Positions 38,284 through 46,510 of a stretch of DNA of 64,000 nucleotides are shown piece after piece. A program made the translations under genes and the position numbers. The number at the start of each line of letters is the position of its first letter. Position 1 is the stretch's first letter. Below the pieces are notes generated by a model. It was not told the DNA's origin, made no database searches, and saw only the letters and a program-made list of their open reading frames with translations. The DNA lies in the NCBI GenBank assembly GCA_028278345.1, contig JANQEL010000151.1:18375-82374 (forward strand), written 5' to 3'. The DNA is from Myxococcota bacterium. Its GTDB lineage: Bacteria > Myxococcota_A > UBA9160 > UBA4427.

Positions 38284-39359
38284 TGGATTTCGATCTCAGC
38301 GACGAACAGAAGATGCTGCAGGAAACCGTGCAGCAGTTCATCGAGAATGAATGCCCCGCGCCTCGCTTGCGCGAGATCTTCGACGGCGACGAGGGCTACG
38401 ACCCGGTGCTGTGGAAGGGGCTCGTCGAACTCGGCGTGGCCGGGCTCGCGATCGATGAGCAGTACGGCGGTGCGGGCCTCGAGATGCTCGACCTCGCCGT
38501 GGTGGCCGAGACGATCGGCTACGGCGCGTTGCCCGGGCCCTTCTTCAACCACGCGCTTGCCGCCTTTGCGATCGAGCAGGGGGGAAGCGATGCGCAGAAG
38601 GAAGCGTGGCTCCCCAAGCTCGCTTCGGGCGAAGCCCTGGGGACCATCGCGCTGTCGGATGCCGACGGCGGTTGGTCACCCGAACAGTGGACACTGGCTT
38701 CCGGCGATGCCCTCACCGGAACCAAGCCGGGGGTTCCCTTCGCCGACGTCGCCGACGTGATCGTCGTGGGCGTATCGGGCGGTGGGCTCGCACTGGTGAC
38801 GAAGGACGCGGCGGGCATGACCTTCGAGGAGATCCCCATCGCCGATCGCACACGCCGCTTCTCGACGATCCAGTTCGACGGCACGCCGTGCGAGGTGCTC
38901 GGGAAGGGAGTCGAAGCGGCACCTCGGGTTCGCGACGCCGGCCTCGTCCTTCTCGCTGCCGACGCCTTCGGTGGCGCGCAGCGCTGCCTCGAGATGTCGG
39001 TCGAGTATGCGAAGACCCGCGAGCAGTTCGGTGTGGTGATCGGGCACTTCCAGGCGCTCAAGCATCAGCTCTCGAACATGGCGCTCCAGGTCGAGCCGAA
39101 CCGGGGCCTGTACTGGTTCGCCGCCCACGCCTTCGATCATCAGACCGACCAATCCGAGCGCATGGCCGCCGTCGCGAAGGCGCACATCACGGACTGCTTC
39201 ATGCAGGTAGCGCGTGACGCCGTCGAAGCCCACGGCGGCATCGGCTTCACCTGGGAGTGCGACCTCCAGTTCTGGTTCAAGCGCGCGATGTTCGACCGCG
39301 CCTTCCTGGGTACGCCGCCGACCCACCGCGCGAGAGCGGCCGAACTGGCGGGCTGGTAG
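38283..39359 (+). CDS. Acyl-CoA dehydrogenase, subunit 2 of a coupled pair
   Basis: This 358-residue member is shorter than usual for the family. It has the N-terminal acyl-CoA dehydrogenase domain (LSDEQKMLQETV, GLAIDEQYGGAGL) and the C-terminal helical domain (YAKTREQFGVVIGHFQALKH, VEAHGGIGFTWECDLQFWFKRA). The middle FAD/beta domain is reduced; the SDADGG stretch stands where a full FAD loop would be. This is the pattern of the partner subunit in alpha2-beta2 acyl-CoA dehydrogenases. Its last codons (39323-39359) recur as a stray copy at 40837, described separately. Confidence 0.92.
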   Translation: MDFDLSDEQKMLQETVQQFIENECPAPRLREIFDGDEGYDPVLWKGLVELGVAGLAIDEQYGGAGLEMLDLAVVAETIGYGALPGPFFNHALAAFAIEQGGSDAQKEAWLPKLASGEALGTIALSDADGGWSPEQWTLASGDALTGTKPGVPFADVADVIVVGVSGGGLALVTKDAAGMTFEEIPIADRTRRFSTIQFDGTPCEVLGKGVEAAPRVRDAGLVLLAADAFGGAQRCLEMSVEYAKTREQFGVVIGHFQALKHQLSNMALQVEPNRGLYWFAAHAFDHQTDQSERMAAVAKAHITDCFMQVARDAVEAHGGIGFTWECDLQFWFKRAMFDRAFLGTPPTHRARAAELAGW

Positions 39360-39364
39360 CGGGC
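39323..39364 (+). repeat. Repeat copy 1: 3' end of the second acyl-CoA dehydrogenase gene
   Basis: This 42-base stretch recurs at 40837-40878 in the same orientation. The first 23 bases are identical and the remaining 19 differ at 4 positions. This copy encodes the genuine C-terminus (THRARAAELAGW). The two copies bracket the phosphodiesterase gene. Confidence 0.85.
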
Positions 39365-39432
39365 TGCAGCTGGATTCGCAAACGTCCCAGGCCAACGAAT
39401 GCCACCAGGGTCGGAGTCGTTGCTTGCCCATC

Positions 39433-40776
39433 ATGATCCGCAGGTATCCAAAGGCGGACCCAATGCTCGCGCTGCTCGCGCTCGTCGCACTGATGGGTGT
39501 GGCTTGCGACCAGCCCGCCGAGCGTCCTCCCCGGTTGCTGGTGATCGGGATCGACGGAGCTTCGCCCCGTGTGATGGATCGGCTCGTCGCCGAGGGGCAG
39601 GTTCCGAATCTCTCCGCGCTCGCGAAACGCGGCGCCTACGGCCCGCTTCGCTCGGAGCGCCCGATCTTCTCCCCGCGAATCTGGAACACCATGGCGACGG
39701 GGAAACATCCCCGGGAGCACGGGATCCTGTCTTTCGTGTCCGGGGTGGGCGAGGAGAGATACCTGTTTACGGGCGTCCACCGTGAGGTTCCCGCGATCTG
39801 GAACATCCTCTCCAATGCGGGGCGAAGTGTCGGGGTCGTCAATTGGTGGACGACCTATCCACCCGAGAACATCAACGGAGTGATGGTTTCCGATCACTTC
39901 TTCCCCGAACACATCGATGGAGTTCGCAGGATGTTCTCGGTCTCCGGCGAAAGCTCGGGAGCCCTCGTTTCGCCGGCCGAGTTCGAACCCCTTGCCCGGT
40001 TGGCCGTCGAGCGAAGCGCTGAGATCGAAACGCTCCAACATGACTTCGGTCCCGAAACGGCACTTCCTCCCTGGGTGACTCGAGCCGACCTCATCAGGCA
40101 CTTCCGAAGCGACCATGAGATCGCCCGGGTTGCCCTCGAGGTGCAGTCGCGAACGGCCCCCGACGTCATGCTGGTCTTCATGCCTGGCATCGACCGTGTC
40201 TCCCATTGGCTCTGGGGATGTCTGGAACCTCCGGACCTGTATCCGCCGGGCCTGCGGCCCACACCGGAAGATCGCGAGGGATGCACGCGCTCATTGGAGA
40301 CCTACTACCGCGTCACCGATGGGCTGATCGGTCAACTCGTTGCGGATTACTCGGAGCAGGACCACGTCCTGGTCGTCTCCGACCACGGCTTCGAAGCCGG
40401 GGAGAACATGATGCTCCTCACCGGAAGACACCGAACCGAAAAGGCGCTCGACGGTGTGATCTTCGCTGCCGGCCGATGGATCAGGCCCGCGTCCGACATC
40501 GGTACCACGAGCATCTACGACATCATGCCCATGCTGCTCAGCCTTTCGGCGCTTCCGATCGCAAGTGATCTCGAAGGGAAGCTCCCGGACTTCGTCAGCG
40601 CGCCCGATCTACCGCAGGTGTCGAGCTATGACGACACGCCGGTCGAACGCGTCCAGCACGAGGAATCCGGAATGGAGGACACCATCATCGAGCAGCTGCG
40701 GGTACTCGGCTATTTCGAAGAGGAAGCCGAGGCCGCGATCGATGAACGCGGTGGCCGCGACCCTTCCGCCGACTGA
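39433..40776 (+). CDS. Type I phosphodiesterase / alkaline-phosphatase-superfamily lipoprotein
   Basis: This protein has 447 residues. The N-terminus has a hydrophobic segment ending MGVAC, a probable lipoprotein site although Gly at -3 is unusual. The catalytic domain has metal ligand Asp41 in GIDGASP. Ser80 in IFSPRIWNTMATG is the probable nucleophile, at the place of the usual Thr, and HGILSF follows. Further metal sites are MPGIDRVSHW and VVSDHGFEAGE, with TGRHR as the final His. It would hydrolyse phosphodiesters or phosphonates outside the cytoplasm. No good ribosome site is seen before the ATG at 39433; ATG 39463 is an alternative. Codon choice looks looser than in neighbours, by eye. 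Confidence 0.82.
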   Translation: MIRRYPKADPMLALLALVALMGVACDQPAERPPRLLVIGIDGASPRVMDRLVAEGQVPNLSALAKRGAYGPLRSERPIFSPRIWNTMATGKHPREHGILSFVSGVGEERYLFTGVHREVPAIWNILSNAGRSVGVVNWWTTYPPENINGVMVSDHFFPEHIDGVRRMFSVSGESSGALVSPAEFEPLARLAVERSAEIETLQHDFGPETALPPWVTRADLIRHFRSDHEIARVALEVQSRTAPDVMLVFMPGIDRVSHWLWGCLEPPDLYPPGLRPTPEDREGCTRSLETYYRVTDGLIGQLVADYSEQDHVLVVSDHGFEAGENMMLLTGRHRTEKALDGVIFAAGRWIRPASDIGTTSIYDIMPMLLSLSALPIASDLEGKLPDFVSAPDLPQVSSYDDTPVERVQHEESGMEDTIIEQLRVLGYFEEEAEAAIDERGGRDPSAD

Positions 40777-40784
40777 CGATCCCA

Positions 40785-40836
40785 TCGCTGCGCGCGAACA
40801 CCCCGGCCGTCTTGTCGGCCGCCGCGAGTCGCCGAA
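40785..40836 (-). pseudogene. Stray 3' fragment of a gene like the GT-C membrane protein at 42134-43600
   Basis: About 55 bases here align with 42158-42213, the last 20 or so codons of the minus-strand membrane protein gene. By hand count about 48 of 56 positions match and there is one single-base gap. Read on the minus strand it gives DKTAGVFARSDG, against DKATGVFARSDV in the real gene, but the gap shifts the frame just upstream. It has no start and no room for a gene, so it is a remnant. It runs directly into the acyl-CoA dehydrogenase fragment through a shared CGCCGA. Confidence 0.7.
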
Positions 40837-40878
40837 CCACCGCGCGAGAGCGGCCGAACGGGTGGGCCGGTAGCGGAC
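40837..40878 (+). pseudogene. Stray 3' fragment of an acyl-CoA dehydrogenase gene (repeat copy 2)
   Basis: This 42-base segment repeats the last codons and stop of the gene ending at 39359, with 38 of 42 bases matching. Its translation NHRARAAERVGR followed by TAG parallels THRARAAELAGW. Nothing of the rest of an acyl-CoA dehydrogenase gene is present upstream. The divergence at the 3' side suggests an old event or a paralogous source. Confidence 0.75.
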
Positions 40879-41054
40879 GAAACGGGTCGTCTCGGGAAAC
40901 GCGTCGAAGGATCTCCTTGAACTCGTCCAGTCTCGCTGGAGACGCGAAAGATCCAGCGCGTCTTCAATCGCGTCGTCTCGCGAAGTTGATTTCGATCATT
41001 TCCCAAAGAACACATCGTCTTTCAGTCGAAATGCCCACCCATTGGAGGGCGGTC

Positions 41055-41804
41055 ATGGAAATGTTCGGACTGGGGTGCGTCTTCGCCTATTGCTGCACGG
41101 CGCTCTTCGTTGCCGTGAGAGTCTTGCGCCTGGCCACACAAACGGGAGAAGCGCCGGAAACGCTGATCGGGCTTTCGCTCTTGATTGGCGGGGCCATCGG
41201 TTATCCGCTGAGTGTGGTGGGGACCCTGTTGGCGACTGGACAGCCGGATCTCGCCTTGCGGTTGACGCTGGCTGGGACCCTTGCGCTCCACCTCAGCAGC
41301 TTCCTGGTCGCGCTGAGTTGGTGTGCCATCTATCACCGCGGGCAGGCCTGGAGTCGCTGGGTCGTGGTCGCGGTGTCGATCCTGCTGTTCTGCTCGGTCA
41401 TCGACCGCAGTGCGTCTCTCGACGCCGAGACCCTGGTTGCGGCGGGGCGAACCGGCTCGGTCGGCTATCTGATCTCGCTGGCGATTCAGCTTCTGGCCCA
41501 TGTGTTGAACGCTGCGTCGGGTATCCACTACTACTCGAAGCTTCGCCGACGCGTGCGAATCGACCTGGCCGACCCCATCGTGGCAAACCGCATTGGCCTC
41601 TGGTCGGCTACGTCGTGCTGTGTGGTGATTCAGTACGGTTACAGCCTCGCGTCGCCGTTCCTCTCGCGCTCGTTCGATGCGCTCGCCTACGCACCCGTGT
41701 TCGTCGGTAGCCTCGGCCTGTTCATCGCGAGCTTCCTGATGCTCGCCTTCCTGCCGCCTCCCTTCTACACCCGATGGATCCGCGGCGCAGCGGAGGCGTC
41801 GTGA
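41055..41804 (+). CDS. Seven-helix membrane protein of unknown function
   Basis: This 249-residue inner-membrane protein has about seven predicted helices and hardly any soluble part. I do not recognise a family. Notable residues are a Cys pair in FAYCCTAL, WCAIYHR in helix 4, the RSASLDAE loop, HYYSKLRRRVR and WSATSCCVV. The layout recalls 7TM sensory modules found at the N-terminus of signalling proteins, but no output domain is attached. GGAGG with 8-base spacing before the ATG at 41055 decides the start over an ATG at 41031. It overlaps the next gene by 4 bases (GTGA), so the two products are probably made together. Confidence 0.75.
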   Translation: MEMFGLGCVFAYCCTALFVAVRVLRLATQTGEAPETLIGLSLLIGGAIGYPLSVVGTLLATGQPDLALRLTLAGTLALHLSSFLVALSWCAIYHRGQAWSRWVVVAVSILLFCSVIDRSASLDAETLVAAGRTGSVGYLISLAIQLLAHVLNAASGIHYYSKLRRRVRIDLADPIVANRIGLWSATSCCVVIQYGYSLASPFLSRSFDALAYAPVFVGSLGLFIASFLMLAFLPPPFYTRWIRGAAEAS

Positions 41805-42109
41805 GCTCCGATAGCCCCGTGTTCAGCGTCGTGACCGAGGCCCTCGAGCGGGAAACGACTCTCGATCGCGTCGAGTCACGTGGCACGGTACGACTCGTCC
41901 TGCGAGACGGAGGACTCGACTCGCAGAGCGTCGATGTGCGGCAGATGAAGGCGGTGATTCGGAACCTGCTCCCCGAAGCGCTGCGCGCACGTGGGATTCC
42001 GAATGAGGGCGAGGTATGCGCACGCCTCGACTACGCGATCGAATGTGAGGGTTTCGACACCGTCGAGCGGGAGAGCCCCGAGGACGTCTTCGCGCGGCTG
42101 GGCCGCTGA
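41801..42109 (+). CDS. Small soluble protein coupled to the seven-helix membrane protein
   Basis: This 102-residue protein is of no family I can name. The N-terminal half (FSVVTEALERETTLDRVESRGTVRL) looks like a helix and a strand. The second half has IRNLLPEALRARGIPNEG and ends in an acidic segment. The start is the GTG at 41801, inside the preceding gene's stop region, with GGAGG 4 bases upstream. The 4-base overlap suggests that this cytoplasmic protein works with the membrane protein, for instance as its output or adaptor. It converges on the GT-C gene with 24 bases between stops. Confidence 0.7.
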   Translation: MSSDSPVFSVVTEALERETTLDRVESRGTVRLVLRDGGLDSQSVDVRQMKAVIRNLLPEALRARGIPNEGEVCARLDYAIECEGFDTVERESPEDVFARLGR

Positions 42110-42133
42110 GGATCGCCTTCGTCGCGAGTCGGC

Positions 42134-43600
42134 TCAGTAGTCTCGCGAAGCGACGACATCGCTGCGGGCGAACACGCCGGTGGCCTTGTCGGGGTGCCGC
42201 GAGTCGCCGAACACGCCGATCAGGCGGTACGAGAGATCTTCGACGCCTTCGCGGTATTGAAGCTTCCGGATCACGTACGCGGGTGCGTAGACGTCGTGCC
42301 AGTAGTCCGGGTTTCCCGCGTAGGTCTGACGTGCGACTTCGGGGTCGAGCAGGCCCACCATGTCGACGACTTCGCTCGTGGCGTAGTAGCCGACATAGCC
42401 GATCGAACCGGCGGCCACGCGGGTTTCGGGTGGGACGCGTTCTGCGAGCCAGCGGGACGCTGCGCCGAGACCGCCGTCGAGATCGTTGCCGTGCCAGCGC
42501 ATCGCCCAGCGGTTCGCGCGCACCTGCTGGATCCCCATGCCGTCGACCGCGATCAGCGCGACCGCGAGCAGGGCGTAGACGGGCCATCGCGGTAGCGCGC
42601 GTTCAACCAGCCATCGGGTCGAAGAAGCGAGGCCGCAAGCCGAGAGAGTGAAGAAGCCGACGTTGAAGGGGGTGTAGTACCAGGGCGCGCGTGGGAGACC
42701 GAGTGCGATGAAGAGCAATACGAGCACCGCGCAGCAGGCCAGCAGGGCGTTCACGGCAGTGGGCTTTCGCTCGAGAGAGAACAGGCCGAGCAGCGCGAAG
42801 GGGATGGCATACCAGAAACCCATCACCACATCGGGAATGCGTGAAACGTAGGTGCCCCAGTTGTTCGCGGTGAGCAGCTTCACTTCAGCCGAGTCGGGAA
42901 GCATCGAACCCTTCGTGATGTAGAAGAGGGTGCCCACCGAGATCACGATCGCGGCAGCGATCGCACCGGGCACGATCCAGACTCGAAACCACGCCTGCAG
43001 GTCATCCCGGCGCGCGAAGCCGAGATCCAGTGCTGCGAGCACCGGCCCCACGAGCACCGCCTCGGGACGCACGAGGTAGAGCAATCCCGTCAACAGCCCC
43101 ACGGCGCGCAATCGATCGGTCGCCCAGGCGAGACAGGCCAGCATCAAGAACACCAGATACAGCGGTGTCTCCATCCCGCTGAACAGGTGATAGACCGCCA
43201 CGAACTTCGCGCTCACGAAGGCGGCTACCGCACATCCCGCGAGCACCGGATCGATCCCGCTCGAAACGAGCACGCGATGGAAGAAGAACACGCCGAGCGC
43301 CACGACGATGGCCTCGACGACCTTGACCACCGGGAAGATCGCCTGCGGCTCGGCGGGATCGAAGAAGCCGAGGTAGAGCAGGCTCTGGATCACCGTGTGG
43401 AGCGCCGACGTCACCGCGTGATCGTTCGCCCCGGTGTTGAACGTCCAACCGCCCCCCGTCGCGATGTTCTTCGCATAGGTGAGATAGATCATCGCGTCAT
43501 CGAGGAAGAAGCGTTGTTCGAGGCTGAACGCGATGCTCAGGAGCAGCGGCAGGCCGAAGCACGCGACTCCGATCCCCATGCGTATCCGGGGATCGCTCAT
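42134..43600 (-). CDS. Multi-pass membrane glycosyltransferase-like protein (GT-C fold)
   Basis: This 488-residue protein has about 11 membrane helices. After the first helix comes RFFLDDAMIYLTYAKNIATG; the DD pair is the catalytic acidic motif of GT-C enzymes such as arabinofuranosyl- and mannosyltransferases. The pattern of AKNIATGGGWTFN and the DHAVTSALHT stretch resembles AftB-like proteins. The C-terminal 120 residues (RWLAERVPPETRVAAGSIGYVGYY) look like a periplasmic domain. It probably adds a sugar from a polyprenyl carrier to a surface glycan. GAGGG precedes the ATG at 43600. A stray copy of its 3' end sits at 40785. Confidence 0.78.
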   Translation of the reverse strand: MSDPRIRMGIGVACFGLPLLLSIAFSLEQRFFLDDAMIYLTYAKNIATGGGWTFNTGANDHAVTSALHTVIQSLLYLGFFDPAEPQAIFPVVKVVEAIVVALGVFFFHRVLVSSGIDPVLAGCAVAAFVSAKFVAVYHLFSGMETPLYLVFLMLACLAWATDRLRAVGLLTGLLYLVRPEAVLVGPVLAALDLGFARRDDLQAWFRVWIVPGAIAAAIVISVGTLFYITKGSMLPDSAEVKLLTANNWGTYVSRIPDVVMGFWYAIPFALLGLFSLERKPTAVNALLACCAVLVLLFIALGLPRAPWYYTPFNVGFFTLSACGLASSTRWLVERALPRWPVYALLAVALIAVDGMGIQQVRANRWAMRWHGNDLDGGLGAASRWLAERVPPETRVAAGSIGYVGYYATSEVVDMVGLLDPEVARQTYAGNPDYWHDVYAPAYVIRKLQYREGVEDLSYRLIGVFGDSRHPDKATGVFARSDVVASRDY

Positions 43601-43699
43601 ACCCTCGCGCCCCTCCGCGCCCGATGTCGAAAACGCCAACACGTACGCGGCGTATCGGTGGAGCGTGCGCGTCGATGAAGGGCTTTGGAGCGGGGAGCC

Positions 43700-45448
43700 C
43701 TACGACGAGATGCGAAGCGTCCGCAGGCGGTTGAGCGCGGCGCCGATCTCGAAGCGCCGCGGGCGCGCGAGCGCCCCCGGGTGCTCGCCGCGGCGCGCGA
43801 AGGGGTCGAGGAAGTCGAGCCCCTCGTCGTCGAAGCGTGCTTCGAGGGCGTCGAGAATCGCCGCGACGGTCACGCCCTCCCCCATCAGCTCCCGGGCCGC
43901 GTGGTGGATCGCGAGGCCCACTGCGCGGGTCTGGCTCGGATCGACGAGTTGCTCGACGCCGCGCAGGTTCAGGTCTTCGCGACCGAAACCCATCGCGTCG
44001 ACTCCGCGCACGTCGATCTTCACCGCGCGTCTGCCCCGGGATGCATCGATGCTCGACGCTTCGGGTACGCGGCCGCGTGGCGCTTCGATGGGGGCGTCCG
44101 CTTCGCGCTCGCGACTTCCCGGGTTGGCTTCGGCGATCTTCTTCGCATCGGCGGTCGCATCGTGCGGGCGGTAGTCGCGCATCGCGATCACCTGATCGGC
44201 GGCTTCGAAGTAGTCGCCGCAGCCTCCCATCACGAGCACGGTCGAAACGCCGAGCCGTTCGTGCAATTCGGCGACGCGATCGACGAAGGGGGTGATGGGT
44301 TCGTGGTCGCGGTGCACCAGGGCCTGCATGCGCGCGTCGCGCAGCATGAAGTTGGTCGCGCAGGTGTCCTCGTCGAGCAGCAGGCCCTTCGCCCCCACCT
44401 CGATTGCCTCGATGATGCTCGCTGCCTGGCTCGTGCTTCCGCTGGCGTCGTCCGTCGAGAAGTCCCGTGTGTCGCGATCGCCGGGAAGCGAACCGATGAA
44501 GGGGTGGATGTCGGTGCGCGCCACGCGGCGGCCGTCCTCGGCGCGGATCTTCACGAGATCGGGGCTGGCGACGACGTACTCACGTCCATCGCCGGGGACG
44601 TGGTCGTAGACGCTACGCTCGAGGGCCTTCAGCAGGGTCGACTTGCCGTGGTAGCCGCCGCCGACGATCAGCGTGATGCCACGCGCGATCCCCATGCCGC
44701 GGATCGTGCGTGCGTGGGAATCACCGAGCGGATACGGGAGGTCCAGCGAGACCTCGAATGCTTCGGGGGATTCGAATGGGACGACTTCGTCGCCTTCGAG
44801 TGGAATGTCACTGGCTCCGCTTGCCCGCGGTAGGCGAGCCCCATTCGCTACGAATGCGACGAGCCCGCGCTCGTCGAGCTGTGCGCGAATAGCCGCCTGA
44901 TTCCGAACGCACTCGACGAAACCGGTAAGCGCGTCTTCATCGAGCGAGTCTCGCAGCAACCCTGCCCGCGCGATTCGCGGGAGCGTTTCGCAGAGCAGCC
45001 CCTCGGCCTTGCGGCCGAGAATGCGCCGCCCGGCCGCCGGAAGCCCGACTTCGACGCGCGCCTCGATCCACTCGGGCGTGAGCACGGCTGCACTCCGCTC
45101 GATGACCTCCTGCCCGCCGGCGTCGATGCGGATCGTTCCGCTCTTGCCGCTGCCACCCCGGTCGGCGGGATGCTCCGCGATCGCATCTCGAACCGCGCGC
45201 GCCACGAAATCCTCGACGGCCACGCGCGCCACGTCGTCCAGCACCCACTCCCGATCGAAACCCGCGACTTCCATCGGCATACGCACGCGGAGTTTCGAAG
45301 GCGCCGCAAAGGGATCGCCCTGAACGTGATCGATGAAGAGGGTGAGGTCATCGAACGCATACGCCCCGCGCAGATCCTTGTACGCGGGATAGCCGCGCCC
45401 GTCGATCCGCTGGCATTCGCGCGCAAGCGCGCTGGCGTCGCGACTCAT
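43700..45448 (-). CDS. ABC-class predicted ATPase (PF09818 family)
   Basis: This 582-residue protein has the P-loop GGGYHGKSTLLKALE in the middle (about residue 260), Walker B LLLDEDTCATNFM (about 360), and N-terminal LTLFIDHVQGDPFAAPSKLRVR. These are characteristic of the single-subunit ABC ATPase family that includes the trypanosomal RNA-binding protein MRB1590. It has no transmembrane part, so it is not a transporter. Members are thought to act on RNA, but the bacterial role is unknown. Its ATG overlaps the stop of the TPR lipoprotein gene by 4 bases. Confidence 0.88.
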   Translation of the reverse strand: MSRDASALARECQRIDGRGYPAYKDLRGAYAFDDLTLFIDHVQGDPFAAPSKLRVRMPMEVAGFDREWVLDDVARVAVEDFVARAVRDAIAEHPADRGGSGKSGTIRIDAGGQEVIERSAAVLTPEWIEARVEVGLPAAGRRILGRKAEGLLCETLPRIARAGLLRDSLDEDALTGFVECVRNQAAIRAQLDERGLVAFVANGARLPRASGASDIPLEGDEVVPFESPEAFEVSLDLPYPLGDSHARTIRGMGIARGITLIVGGGYHGKSTLLKALERSVYDHVPGDGREYVVASPDLVKIRAEDGRRVARTDIHPFIGSLPGDRDTRDFSTDDASGSTSQAASIIEAIEVGAKGLLLDEDTCATNFMLRDARMQALVHRDHEPITPFVDRVAELHERLGVSTVLVMGGCGDYFEAADQVIAMRDYRPHDATADAKKIAEANPGSREREADAPIEAPRGRVPEASSIDASRGRRAVKIDVRGVDAMGFGREDLNLRGVEQLVDPSQTRAVGLAIHHAARELMGEGVTVAAILDALEARFDDEGLDFLDPFARRGEHPGALARPRRFEIGAALNRLRTLRISS

Positions 45449-46458
45449 GCGGCGGGCTGGCGCTCTGCCTCGGCGTGTTCGGCCTGACCCGTGCAGTTGC
45501 GCTCGTGGAGTTCGGGGCAGCCCTTGCGCGCGTATTCGCAGGCGCGGGTCTCGTCGGCGAGGCGGGTGGCGAGGAACTTCGCGTAGTCGCAGCGCGCACG
45601 GATGTCGTCGCGGCTCATCACCGCAAGCGCTTCCTGGTAGTGACGATCGGCGTCTTCCAGGCGGTCGCGCTTGTCGTATACGCGCGCCAGGTTCCAGTGG
45701 TTGAAGGGGTCGTCGGGGTTGATGGTGACCGCGCGCTCGAGCTGGGCCTGGGCTTCATCGTCGTTGCCCGTCATGGCGTAGAAGGCGCCGAGGTTCGAAG
45801 CGACCCGGTGATCGAGGGGATGGTGGCGCTCGATCACCTGCAGGTAGGCGAGGCCCTCATGGGTCGCACCCGCGCGCTGGAAACGCCCGAGGATCTTGAA
45901 CCATTGATCGAGCATCGCGCGCGATTGGAAGAGCGAGAGCGATTCGTCGAGCTTGGCCTGGGCTTCGCGGTAGCGGCCGGTGAGCACGAGCAGATCGACC
46001 CGACCGATGTGGGCGTCCTGATCGTCGGCCACGAGCGCAATGGCCTGTTCGTAGTGGCCGAGGGCCTGTTCGAAGCCCTCGTGCGAAATCGGTGGGACGC
46101 CGCCGCCCACCTGTGGCGGGGCCTCGGCCTCGGCGCGGCGCATCGTCGCGATCGTCACATTGGCGAGGCATTTATGGGCTTCGACGTGGTGGCCCTGGTC
46201 GGGGGTGCCGAGCCAGCCCTCGCACAGGGCTCGCGCATCGTCGACGGCGCCGCCGGCGAGCAGGGGCGCCCAGCGGTCGAAGGCTTCGCGTGCCATGCGG
46301 TCGCGATCGACCGGGGCTTCCTGTCGCGCCTGGCCTCCAGGCGGCGGGGCCGCACCGACCCCCGACGCGTCGTCACCGGGTGCGCCCGCATCACTGCAGG
46401 CGAGAAACACCGCGGCGCCGAAACCCAGAGCAACAAGAACCCACCACCCGCGCTTCAT
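45445..46458 (-). CDS. TPR-repeat lipoprotein
   Basis: This 337-residue protein has a signal peptide with a lipobox near residue 21 (AAVFLAC|SDAG). A Pro/Gly/Ala-rich linker follows, then at least three tetratricopeptide repeats: ALGHYEQAIALVADDQDAHI, GRYREAQAKLDESL, and NLGAFYAMTGNDDEAQAQLE with the following NLARVYDKRDRLEDADRHYQ. The C-terminus has four cysteines (RCDY, ACEYARKGC, RNC) reminiscent of Sel1-like or metal-binding tails. It probably forms a scaffold in the envelope. I start at the ATG at 46458 (GGGGGAGGG upstream). Its TGA overlaps the ATPase ATG (ATGA), so the two are translationally coupled. Confidence 0.82.
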   Translation of the reverse strand: MKRGWWVLVALGFGAAVFLACSDAGAPGDDASGVGAAPPPGGQARQEAPVDRDRMAREAFDRWAPLLAGGAVDDARALCEGWLGTPDQGHHVEAHKCLANVTIATMRRAEAEAPPQVGGGVPPISHEGFEQALGHYEQAIALVADDQDAHIGRVDLLVLTGRYREAQAKLDESLSLFQSRAMLDQWFKILGRFQRAGATHEGLAYLQVIERHHPLDHRVASNLGAFYAMTGNDDEAQAQLERAVTINPDDPFNHWNLARVYDKRDRLEDADRHYQEALAVMSRDDIRARCDYAKFLATRLADETRACEYARKGCPELHERNCTGQAEHAEAERQPAA

Positions 46459-46510
46459 CGCGCCCTCCCCCGATCTTCCCGAAAGCCGCGCGCAAGCGTA
46501 CCTTTTCCAC

